Shown here: piece after piece, positions 28,682 to 36,848 of the stretch
Layout: each line of letters begins with the position of its first letter
Position numbering within the stretch: the stretch's first letter is position 1
Source: Thecamonas trahens ATCC 50062
Taxonomy: Eukaryota; Apusozoa; Apusomonadida; Apusomonadidae
Assembly (NCBI RefSeq): GCF_000142905.1
Contig: NW_013657655.1
Span: 386,122 to 433,616 of the forward strand
Reading direction: 5' to 3'
Length of the DNA stretch: 47,495 nt
Position numbers and translations under genes: made by a program
The notes under the pieces: generated by a model
What the model was told of the DNA's origin: nothing
Seen by the model: only the letters and a program-made list of their open reading frames with translations
Database searches by the model: none

Positions 28682-29219
28682 ATGTCCGAGCCCGAGTACG
28701 AGGCAACGCTCGAGAAGGAGCTTGGCGTAGGTCAATCCCTTCCCCCCTCCCCTCCCCCTCCCCTCCCCTCCCCTCTTCCCCCTCCCTTGTCCCTTATTCT
28801 CCACCTTCACTGCTCCTTGCTCCCGCTCACCCTTCTCCATCCCCATCTCCATCCCCCGTCCCATGCAGCGTCTGGAAGAGGACTACGAGGCGCAGGTGGA
28901 GTCCGGCGGTACGGTCTCGCTCGGAGTAGCCACCAACTTTGCCCATAGGCTCATTGCCTCTACCTGTGCAGAGGATCTGGAACGGGGTGTCGACATTCTC
29001 CAGGGTACGGAAGAATCATGGTGCTGCTGCGGGTTGCTGCCTTCTTTTCTGCCCGCCCGGCTTGCTTGGTCTTGCTGCTGCGTTGACGCGTTGCTGCCGC
29101 ACGCCCTGATGGCCGCAGGCGAAGTGGGGCTGGGGGTGGGGGGCTATGTGACGAGAGGTGTTATGGAGGGGCTGTGTGTGTGCGCATGTGCGTGGGGCTG
29201 TGCGTGTGTGTGCGCGCGC

Positions 29220-29253
<34 letters not shown>

Positions 29254-29588
29254 TGTGCGCGTGCGTGTGCGTGTGCGCGGAGAGAGAGACAAGACTCATG
29301 GTGGGAGGAGCAGGCATGGAGGACGCGATGGGCATGGAGAGCATGGACTCGGAGTCCTTGCTGCGGCTTGCCAGAGGGCTGTTCCGACTGCAGCGGCACT
29401 CGAGCGCGCGCAAGTATGTGGACGAGGTTCTGATGCGCGAGCCCAACTACACTGATGCCATTATTCTCAAGCGCATGATCGATGACTCTGTCCGGCGTGA
29501 GGGCCTCAACGGCGTTGTACTTCTTGGCTCATGGGCGCTCTTCCTGGTGGCAGCAGGCATCACGTTTACACGGTGGAACAAGCGCTGA
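28682..29588 (+). CDS. FIS1: Mitochondrial fission protein FIS1
   Basis: I read this as three exons, 28682-28726, 28869-29004 and 29314-29588, giving 151 residues (human FIS1 is 152). Introns start GTAGGT and GTACGG and end CAG; both junctions keep the frame. The protein starts MSEPEYEATLEKELG. It has the FIS1 TPR helices (LGVATNFAHRLIAST, EDLERGVDILQ, LLRLARGLFRLQRHSSARKYVDEVLMREP) and ends in a tail anchor (GVVLLGSWALFLVAAGITF) plus basic NKR. FIS1 is an outer mitochondrial and peroxisomal membrane adaptor for the dynamin-type fission machinery. The second exon carries the conserved FAH/FNYAW-like helix. The second intron (309 nt) contains a GT/GC microsatellite and happens to remain open in frame, so an unspliced reading is possible but would insert low-complexity Cys/Val repeats. 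Confidence 0.9.
29005..29313 (+). other. FIS1 intron 2 with GT/GC microsatellite
   Basis: This 309-nt intron runs from GTACGG to AGCAG and contains GTGTGCGC-type repeats at about 29175-29275. Intron 1 is 28727-28868 (142 nt) with a C/T-rich tract before its CAG. Confidence 0.8.
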
Positions 29589-29650
29589 GCAATGGCGAGT
29601 AAAGGCCGCACTCCTCGGCGTCGTCGTATCGTGACCACACACGGATGTCT

Positions 29651-32600
29651 TCACAAGCTGCCGAGCTGGCCAGCGTTGACCAGGTCAAGGAGCTCGGCGA
29701 TGGTAGGGCGGAGGGCCGGATCAGTGTCCCAGCAGCGGGCCACAGTCTCGCGCACGCCGTTGGGCAGCAGGTCGACAGCTGGCCGCCAGCCGGAGAGCAG
29801 CCGGTAGCCGACCTCGAGCGCGTTTTCGCCGCGGAAGGCGGCCTGGCCAGTGGAGAGCTCGTAGAGGAGCGAGCCAAAGATAAAGACGTCGGTCTCCGGG
29901 CGGGAAGCTTCGCCGCGCAGCGTTTCAGGTGCGGTGTACGCTGCCGAGGGAATGGCGGTCATCGTTCCGAGGTGCATGCGAAGGATGTCCATGCCAAAGT
30001 CGGTGAGCGCCACGGCGGCGACTCGCGGCCGGGTTAGTGCCGGTTCCGTGCGGAGCTTGACAAAGACGTTGTTTGGCGAGAGTGCACCGTGGCCGGCGCC
30101 GGTGGCGGCGTGCAGCGCCGCGAGCGCTACAAGCAGGCATTTGACCAGGCACAGTCTGTCTAACGACGACATTGAGCCCGCGGCCTCAGTCATGGACGGA
30201 TGGTTGAGCTGTGCAAAGACGACAGCGATGTACGGGCTCTCGACGCAAAGCCCGACCGGCCCGGCGAGCGCCGAGTGTGCTCCTCCCGCGCGCGAGGCCT
30301 TGGCTGTGCTGGCAGCAACACTGATGAGCTGCGCAGGCTCGAACCGCTGCTTCAGCAGAACCTTGACGGCAACAGGGCCAAGCGGTGTTGTTGCCGAGTA
30401 AACGGTGGCGTACGAGCCGAGCTCCCGCTTCCCGCCCTGGCCAATCAGCGCCGCGATGTCCCGGGCTGAGTACAGCGTCATGAGGCCTGCTGGCTGCGAG
30501 CGGCGCATTGACATGGAGTGCGTCAGCGAGGCGGAGAAAGACGTGTCGTGTGGGAGGCCGATGATTGCATCGACTTCAGCGAACGACTGGCCCACGTCAG
30601 GGTGTGAGCTCATGTCATCAGCGAGGACAGTTCCGAGGTTGTCGTCGATGGACGCAAGAGCGGTCTCGTCGTCCGACACAAGCGCCTCGTCGGCGTCGTT
30701 GCTTGACTCAGTCAGTGCGCTCGGGCCGGCGACATCACCGTTGGTCCGCGTATCTACGCGCGGCTTGGGCTTTTGCTTAATGCGGAAGAGGAGGGCCGCA
30801 TCGGCGGCCACAGGCTCGACAAGCAGCTGGTCATGCCCGGGCATGGCCATGTCGTCAAAGAGCGACGGCCCAATGTAGACGCCCGGTTCGAGGCTGGTTA
30901 GGCCGCCGGGACTGGTCGACTCGCAACGTGAAAGCGACGACACCGAGTCTGTGTCGGTCGGCTCGAGCCGGAGGAGCGACGGCGGGAGCGAGCCGCCAAA
31001 TGCGGCCTGCCATACGTCCTTCAGCTCGTCCATGACCGCGCCGTGGAAGACGAGCTCGTCGGCAGTCGACGGCGCCGCACCCTGAGCCGTCGAGGTGAAG
31101 ACCTGCAGCGCCGAGGTCGAGGTGATACTACCATGCGCAGCGACGGCAAGCAGCGGGCCAACACGCTTACAAATGGAGAGTATGCCTTGTATGACGTTGC
31201 CGAGCTGGCGCGGATCCTGCAGCGAGATAGTGACCGATTCAAGGGTCCACGAGAGGATGGCGCCGTGGGCCTGGGTCGCCACCACGCGCGTCCTAGCGTG
31301 GAATCGACGCAGAGCCTGGGCGGTGGCGTCCGGGGCCAGAATGAGACGCGAGCCGAGTTTGGCGACGACGACGTGGACGAGGACAACCGAGCCCGACGGA
31401 GCGGCCGGTGACGACGGCGGAATGACGTTAGTTGGGTCATAGAGCGAGGCGAGGCGCGAAACAATCTGGGCCGGCAGTGGCCGCGCCACCGGGTCGTGAT
31501 GCCAGAGCGCCTGAATGAGCGAGCGAAGCTGGCTGAGCTGCGGCGGAACGGCGCGGATGTCTGGCCGGCGGCCGTGGATGACGTCGAGGGCAAGCGCCAG
31601 CGGGTTGACTTGCGGGTAGAGCTCTGCGCGGGATGCCAGCTCCCATAGTGTGATGCCGAGCGCGTACATGTCGGACGCGGTGGTGAGCGCGGTGCTGCCG
31701 CCGATAAGCACCTCAGGCGCGGCCCAGAAAATGGAGCCGACATTGGGTCCGGTGCCTGCGGCCGACGTCTCTGTGGTCATTGGCGACTGAGGCGGCGTGA
31801 GCCGTGGCGTGGTCGAGTGCTCTGGGACCGGGCCGACCTTGTTCCTACGGCGGGTGCGGGTCGCTGATGCGCGGCTGTCGTGTGCGCCGCCCGATTCAAA
31901 GAGCGAGATCGACATACCGGTTGTGACCAACTCCTGAGCGCCGTCCGAGGCGTCGATATTGACTGGGCGCCCGGCGGGTGTGGCAGGCGCAGAAGAGTTG
32001 GCGGCGTTCATGCAGAGCGCGGGCAAGGGCTGACCGGTTGGCGCCTTGATTGAGGCGAGGCCAAAGTCGGCAATCTTGGGTACCCAGTTTCCGTCAAAGA
32101 GCACGTTGAGCGACTTGAAATCGCCGTGGACGACGCCGGCGTGTGCCAGATACTGCAGGCCAAGGGCAATGTGGTGGGCCCAGCGGAGGACAATAGACGA
32201 GTCGAGGAAGAATGCGTCTGAGGCGAGGACGTCGGCGAGATTCCCGCGCGACATAAACTCGGTCACAATCGCCGGCGGATCGAGGTGGATGCCCATGAAG
32301 AGCACAATGTTGGGGTGACGGAGGCGGAGGAGCATGCTCGCCTCGTCGACAAACTCACGCATCTGCCGGCCCTGCAGCGGGCCTGCACGGGTTCTCTTGA
32401 CAGCCACCTGGGTCCCGCGCCACATGCCGCGGTAGACGACGCCATATGAGCCGGTACCCACCACCGGCCCGAGGCTCACGTCCTCGGCTGGGATGACCAG
32501 CTCGGCGTCCGACTGGAGGCGGAAGGTGGTGACCGACCGGTGGCGGAGAACGATGATGGCGACGACAGCAACAACGGCGGAGCAGACGCACGCGGCCGCG

Positions 32601-34246
32601 AGCGCGATGGCGACAACAGCCGCAGTTGAGAGCGCACCCGCCGACATGCTCACAGACCGAGAAGGTGGCGAGAGCTTAAGGGTGTACCCGAGGCGAAGTT
32701 CAGACGAGACCTGTAGACCAGGAGCGTGCGCGATGGCGCGGATCTCGTGGGCACCGTCAGTGGAGAGCGAGATATGCTGGGCAAAAACGAGGGCGTCGGT
32801 AGTCGGCTTGGTCCCATCAAGAGTGTAGTAGAGAGTGGCGCCGCGGGTGAGGCTCGAGAGGACAACCGCAAGCTCGTCGGTGTATGTGCCAGACGGATGC
32901 GAGGCTGTCGGTGCGACGGTAAGCGAGAGGATTGACGCGAGGCGGACGGCCTCCAGGCTCGGAAGCTCGGCGTCAAAGTGGGCGGCCAGAGCGGTGGCGG
33001 ATCGATTGGCCATGGCGTCAAGGCCAAAGGAGAAGGCGCTGTACTCGAGGACGAGATCAATGACGCCAAAGCCAGCAAGCGAGCGCTCAAAGATGTCCGA
33101 GGCAGCCGCGAGCTTGGCCTTGGCCACTTCCGAGCGCGGGTGTGTGACGAGCGAAAAGAGTGAGGGTCGCAGCGGCAAGCCCGACATGACGCTTGCGGCG
33201 GTGAAGGCAGCGGCATAGTGGGTCGTGTTCCCGGCGTGGGCAACAAATGCCATGGCCTCATCTGGGTGAAGGGCGGTGCGCGGGACAGCAAGAGTGACGA
33301 GCGTCATTAGAACGCCCGGGATCGAGTTTGGCGGCGCCGAGCCACGAGCGCCATCGTAGGCCGGAAAGACAAAGGCACCGATGTCAGCGGAGGGCATGCC
33401 CGCGAGGATGGGAAACATGGTAAAGGCTTCAAAGCCGCAGAACATGGCAACGTGGCCATGGGCCATGTCCTGAGGCAAATACGGGGCCGTGCCGTTGACG
33501 TGTGGGTTGGGCACCCCAAGATAGCCGGCGGTCATCAGATCGGCGAGCTCGTCAAAGGTGGCACGGACTCGCGGATCGGTGAATGCGATGCGGCCGTTGA
33601 AGAACTTTTTGTAGAAAGCGTTGCCATGCATCCGCAGCGCAAGCTCGTCAAAGTACGCAGTGTTGGGAAAGAGCGGCGTGTCAGCGGCGAGACAGCCGAT
33701 ACCGGCGGCGGTCACGGCGGCGCACACAGCCTTGAGCTCCGAGAGGGTGCGCGGCGGCGAGAGGCCAAGCGCGTCAAAGATTGGCACCGAGTACATGCAC
33801 ATGTTAGGCTCGGCCGAGATAGGGACAGCGTACATGGCGCCGTCTGCGCCGCGCGAGCGGGCGATGGCAGCAGGCACAACGTCGTCCCACACGCCAAGCG
33901 CATCCCACACGTGGTCGAGAGGATAGTAGTTGTCGCCAGTCAGCAGATTGAGGCCACCACCACCAAGGTATGATGGTACAACGTCTGCACCACGCGAGGC
34001 TTGTAGCCATGGGGTGTACTTTGAGGCATCGGGTGAGAAGGCGACGTAGATGAGGTCTGCTTGGGCACCTTCTGGGCGGCTGTTGTACTCGTTGACGAGA
34101 GCGGCGAACGCGGGCGAGGTACCAATGCGAGGATCAATGGAGGTGTATACCCGTAGCCTCGGACGTAGCCCGTGGACACCGTTCATCCACACCAGCAACC
34201 ACACCAGCAACCACACAAGCACCAGCCCGCTCCTCGATGCGTTCAT
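29651..34246 (-). CDS. Receptor: bacterial-type solute-binding ectodomain, TKL kinase, degenerate cyclase-like domain, pseudokinase
   Basis: This 1531-residue single-exon protein starts MNASRSGLVLVWLL, a signal peptide. Residues about 30-430 resemble a bacterial ABC sugar-binding protein of the MalE/SBP_bac_1 type (TSPAFAALVNEYN, YAVPISAEPNMCMYS, GHVAMFCGFEAF, IPGVLMTLV). About 432-518 resembles a chitobiase C-terminal-like beta domain (ATLYYTLDGTKPTTDALVF). A membrane helix lies at about 535-565. A TKL kinase (about 590-935) has GTGSYGVVYRG, VAVKR, HGDFKSLNVL, DFGLA and APE; it looks active, but its activation segment has an insert of about 80-90 residues. Residues about 950-1062 resemble a class III cyclase fold (ALRRFHARTRVVATQAHGAI) but lack the metal-binding Asp residues. 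A second kinase-like domain (about 1255-1522) has HGALSPNN in place of HRD but keeps DFG, so it is probably a pseudokinase. The frame is open upstream only through the G-rich leader, hence this start. Confidence 0.85.
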   Translation of the reverse strand: MNASRSGLVLVWLLVWLLVWMNGVHGLRPRLRVYTSIDPRIGTSPAFAALVNEYNSRPEGAQADLIYVAFSPDASKYTPWLQASRGADVVPSYLGGGGLNLLTGDNYYPLDHVWDALGVWDDVVPAAIARSRGADGAMYAVPISAEPNMCMYSVPIFDALGLSPPRTLSELKAVCAAVTAAGIGCLAADTPLFPNTAYFDELALRMHGNAFYKKFFNGRIAFTDPRVRATFDELADLMTAGYLGVPNPHVNGTAPYLPQDMAHGHVAMFCGFEAFTMFPILAGMPSADIGAFVFPAYDGARGSAPPNSIPGVLMTLVTLAVPRTALHPDEAMAFVAHAGNTTHYAAAFTAASVMSGLPLRPSLFSLVTHPRSEVAKAKLAAASDIFERSLAGFGVIDLVLEYSAFSFGLDAMANRSATALAAHFDAELPSLEAVRLASILSLTVAPTASHPSGTYTDELAVVLSSLTRGATLYYTLDGTKPTTDALVFAQHISLSTDGAHEIRAIAHAPGLQVSSELRLGYTLKLSPPSRSVSMSAGALSTAAVVAIALAAACVCSAVVAVVAIIVLRHRSVTTFRLQSDAELVIPAEDVSLGPVVGTGSYGVVYRGMWRGTQVAVKRTRAGPLQGRQMREFVDEASMLLRLRHPNIVLFMGIHLDPPAIVTEFMSRGNLADVLASDAFFLDSSIVLRWAHHIALGLQYLAHAGVVHGDFKSLNVLFDGNWVPKIADFGLASIKAPTGQPLPALCMNAANSSAPATPAGRPVNIDASDGAQELVTTGMSISLFESGGAHDSRASATRTRRRNKVGPVPEHSTTPRLTPPQSPMTTETSAAGTGPNVGSIFWAAPEVLIGGSTALTTASDMYALGITLWELASRAELYPQVNPLALALDVIHGRRPDIRAVPPQLSQLRSLIQALWHHDPVARPLPAQIVSRLASLYDPTNVIPPSSPAAPSGSVVLVHVVVAKLGSRLILAPDATAQALRRFHARTRVVATQAHGAILSWTLESVTISLQDPRQLGNVIQGILSICKRVGPLLAVAAHGSITSTSALQVFTSTAQGAAPSTADELVFHGAVMDELKDVWQAAFGGSLPPSLLRLEPTDTDSVSSLSRCESTSPGGLTSLEPGVYIGPSLFDDMAMPGHDQLLVEPVAADAALLFRIKQKPKPRVDTRTNGDVAGPSALTESSNDADEALVSDDETALASIDDNLGTVLADDMSSHPDVGQSFAEVDAIIGLPHDTSFSASLTHSMSMRRSQPAGLMTLYSARDIAALIGQGGKRELGSYATVYSATTPLGPVAVKVLLKQRFEPAQLISVAASTAKASRAGGAHSALAGPVGLCVESPYIAVVFAQLNHPSMTEAAGSMSSLDRLCLVKCLLVALAALHAATGAGHGALSPNNVFVKLRTEPALTRPRVAAVALTDFGMDILRMHLGTMTAIPSAAYTAPETLRGEASRPETDVFIFGSLLYELSTGQAAFRGENALEVGYRLLSGWRPAVDLLPNGVRETVARCWDTDPALRPTIAELLDLVNAGQLGSL

Positions 34247-34765
34247 ACTGTGGTGGTGGAGGCGACAGCCGAGTTTTTCTCCCCCAGCACGTGGAAGAGG
34301 AACGGAACGGAGGTATGCACGTATGTGCCTGTGTGCAAGGAGTGGTATGGGGTGGGTGGGGGGGGGTGGGGTGGAGGGGGCAGGGTGGGGGGTGGGGGTG
34401 TGGGGGTGTGGAGTGGGGAGGGTACGGTTGAGGAGTGTGGGGTGTGGGGGGGGCGAGGGCTGTAATGGTGGTATGATGGTGCCGACTTTGGTTGGAGTGA
34501 AGAGCGAGTTTGTCTGGTTGGGTCTGGGGATGAGGTTACCGGGATTGGGAGCCAGGATGAAGGCGAAGGGGAAGAAGAGTGGGGGTAGGGGGGGGGTAGG
34601 GATTGGAGGGTGTGTGTGGTGGTGGTGGTGATGGGTGCGGGTGTGTCTGGGGTTAGTGTAGGTTGCAAACGTGTGGCAGGTAGTGTGATGAGGTTGGTCA
34701 ATCAAGGACGTGTGCACACTAATTGGCAGAGCATGTGAAAAGGGCGTGGGCGTGACGGAGCGGTG
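34247..34765. other. G-rich intergenic region and leader of the receptor kinase
   Basis: From 34340 to 34620 the plus strand is G/GT-rich with many G-runs (G-quadruplex potential), which is a C/A-rich leader on the receptor sense strand. The frame is open but encodes only His/Pro/Thr-rich peptide there. No gene was recognised. Confidence 0.6.
34344..34455 (+). repeat. GGGTGGGG-type G-run cluster, potential G-quadruplex
   Basis: More than ten runs of three or more Gs within about 110 bp, separated by T, A or TG. It lies about 100-210 bp upstream of the receptor kinase start, on the strand opposite its mRNA. Confidence 0.65.
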
Positions 34766-35761
34766 CTACCAGTCAGCGCGCGGACCAAAGACGCCATTTG
34801 TCATCTTGGTATCACGGGGGATGACGGCGCCAGAGATCCACTGCGTAGCGACAAAGTCCTTGTGGCGGGCGGCGTATTCGGGGTTCATCTTGCCACGCTG
34901 GTTGACTTCAGGCGCATGCGGACGTTCAGCAAACTTGAGCCAACAGTCGCCCTTGGTGTGTGTGTGTGCGTCGGGCTCGAAGCACTCGTCGTCAGGGCAG
35001 TAGACCCAGAGGTTGCAGGGGAACTGATTGGCTTTGAGGTCGGGCTCAAAGTTGTAGCAGTCGAGAGCGCACTCGTAAGGTGAGTCCTTCTTGTTGTGTG
35101 GGCCCCACTTGACACCGATGCCGTCGTATGAGGCGCCGCGCTCCATCCAGACGGCGTAACCGTCGTTCGACTCGCCGCGGGCGATCCAGTCGGCCATGGT
35201 CGACGACTCGCCAAGGCAAGTCAGATTGACATGCTTGTAGCCATCGATGGCCGGCGATCCGCAATCGAGCGGCTCCAGGCTATCGCCGTCGTCGATCTTA
35301 GTTCCGTGGACGTTGACATCAAAGATGCGGATGCCGCGGTAGTCGACGACGCCGGCATCGTCCTCCGCCGCAGCATGCTCGACGTCTGTGACCGGAAGCA
35401 CGTCGCGATGTGACTCTGCAGCGTGGATGCGCGCCGACTCGCCGTGGGCATCGTCCTGGGCCGTCTCGTCGCCAGCGTCGTCGCCTGCTGAGCCAAGCGC
35501 GTCCACGGCGGTGGCTTCGGCCAGGGAAGGCTCCTTTTGCGACGGATGACGCGTGTGCGGGCGTGAGTCTGAGCGTGTGTGCGAGTCCGAGTGCGGGTGC
35601 ATGCGATCGGCGTCAGGCGAGTTTGGGAGATGGAGCTTGTGGGTGAAGAGCACGGTCCGCATGCGAGCTTCTGCCGAGTCCTTGTTCTTGGAGCTGAGCA
35701 GCAGGGCTGTGGCTGCGGTGAGGAGGACTGCTGCGAGGACCACATATCCACCCTTGCGCAT
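34766..35761 (-). CDS. Type II membrane or secreted protein with Cys-rich PAN-like C-terminus
   Basis: This 331-residue protein starts MRKGGYVVLAAVLLTAATALLL, an uncleaved signal anchor or signal peptide. A His/Ser/Asp-rich, probably disordered stalk (about 40-140) follows, then a Cys-containing domain (about 150-331). The domain has CGSPAIDGYKHVNLTCLG, YECALDCYN, FPCNLWVYCPDDECF and GDCWLKF, with eight to nine Cys likely forming disulfides. The CNLWVYC...CWLK pattern resembles Apple/PAN-like domains in predicted proteins of algae and other protists, but I cannot name a family with certainty. Topology suggests an extracellular or luminal C-terminus. The initiator ATG directly abuts a TATG microsatellite. 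It is on the same strand as the receptor kinase, 519 bp upstream of it. Confidence 0.78.
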   Translation of the reverse strand: MRKGGYVVLAAVLLTAATALLLSSKNKDSAEARMRTVLFTHKLHLPNSPDADRMHPHSDSHTRSDSRPHTRHPSQKEPSLAEATAVDALGSAGDDAGDETAQDDAHGESARIHAAESHRDVLPVTDVEHAAAEDDAGVVDYRGIRIFDVNVHGTKIDDGDSLEPLDCGSPAIDGYKHVNLTCLGESSTMADWIARGESNDGYAVWMERGASYDGIGVKWGPHNKKDSPYECALDCYNFEPDLKANQFPCNLWVYCPDDECFEPDAHTHTKGDCWLKFAERPHAPEVNQRGKMNPEYAARHKDFVATQWISGAVIPRDTKMTNGVFGPRADW

Positions 35762-35763
35762 GG

Positions 35764-35817
35764 TATGTATGTATGTATGTATGTATGTATGTATGTATGT
35801 ATGTATGTATGTATGTA

Positions 35818-35880
<63 letters not shown>
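35764..35880. repeat. Compound microsatellite (TATG)n(TG)n
   Basis: About 15 TATG units (35764-35823) run into about 29 TG units (35823-35880). It starts two bases from the ATG of the minus-strand membrane protein, so it forms its immediate 5' leader, and lies about 100 bp from the divergent gene start. Confidence 0.97.
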
Positions 35881-35882
<2 letters not shown>

Positions 35883-35985
35883 TGGTGGTGGGTGGGTCGG
35901 TAGGTGGCGGTGGCGGTGGCGGAGTGAGTGACACCTCACGCAGACACCGAGCGGGCGCGAGGGCGGACGGCGACAAGTCGAACAG

Positions 35986-36831
35986 ATGTTCCGATGGGCG
36001 TTCCGAGTGGTGGGGACGGGGGCGGCGGCAGCAGGGCTTGCCGTCTACTACACCTCGGATGTGCAAAGCATTCCCATACCGTCGTCGTCGCTGTTGGCAA
36101 AGGACGGGTCCGGGAGCCGTGACGCGTACGAGGTGGTGTTGAGAACGCAGAGCGAGAGGCGCCAAGCCGCGTCGGGCGGGAGTGTGGGCGGCGGGGGAGC
36201 ACGAGGCCACACGCTACTGGCTGCAGCGTCGCCGGAGAGCCTCGCGCCAGCAGATTTGGTGCGGATCTGGCTGTCGTCGGCGGCGATGCTACCGGAGCGT
36301 GTGCTGCTGGATCCGCTGTTGCCACACGCGCCGCGTCCGCCGATGCCGACAGCGCCGCGGGCACCGGCGCTCCCGCGATGGAGCGAGCTCGACTCGATGG
36401 CCGGCATCAAGGCCGCCGGAGGCGCGCTGGGCGTCGAGGCGGCGCGGTGGGTGTGCTGGCTCGGCAGGCTCGGCCTGTGGATCCTCCCTCGACCGGCCGA
36501 GGCTAACACACGGCGGCATCTGGAGGGCTTGCGCGGGCGGACCGGCGAAGTCGCGTTTGGCTTCCGCATTGTCGCCGTTGCCCCGCACCAGGTGCTTCTC
36601 ACACCGGCGGCCGCCTCGTGGGGCCCGCTCGAGTGGCCGGCCGGTATGCGGACGTGGATCGCGGTCGAGGGCGACCGGGTCCGCTTCGGCTCGTCGTCGG
36701 GCGGGCTTGCTGACGACGGCTCGTTCCTCGCAACCGTCGCCTTTGCCTTTCATGACCTCTACTCGCGTGTCATTGTCAAGTCGCTGGCAAGTGCCATCGA
36801 TAGCCATTTGCGGAACGCGGTGGACCTTTGA
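35986..36831 (+). CDS. Unrecognised protein with N-terminal membrane segment
   Basis: This 281-residue single-exon protein starts MFRWAFRVVGTGAAAAGLAVYYTSD, an arginine-containing hydrophobic N-terminus that could be a mitochondrial presequence or a membrane anchor. A Pro/Ala-rich linker includes HAPRPPMPTAPRAPALPRW. A helix (GVEAARWVCWLGRLGLWILPR) follows, then a compact C-terminal part (AFGFRIVAVAPHQVLLTP ... VAFAFHDLYSRVIVKSLASAI). Codon use matches its neighbours, so it is likely a real gene, but I recognise no domain. The stop is 17 bp from the stop of the convergent SulP gene. Confidence 0.7.
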   Translation: MFRWAFRVVGTGAAAAGLAVYYTSDVQSIPIPSSSLLAKDGSGSRDAYEVVLRTQSERRQAASGGSVGGGGARGHTLLAAASPESLAPADLVRIWLSSAAMLPERVLLDPLLPHAPRPPMPTAPRAPALPRWSELDSMAGIKAAGGALGVEAARWVCWLGRLGLWILPRPAEANTRRHLEGLRGRTGEVAFGFRIVAVAPHQVLLTPAAASWGPLEWPAGMRTWIAVEGDRVRFGSSSGGLADDGSFLATVAFAFHDLYSRVIVKSLASAIDSHLRNAVDL

Positions 36832-36848
36832 CATGGGGGGGTGGCGCT

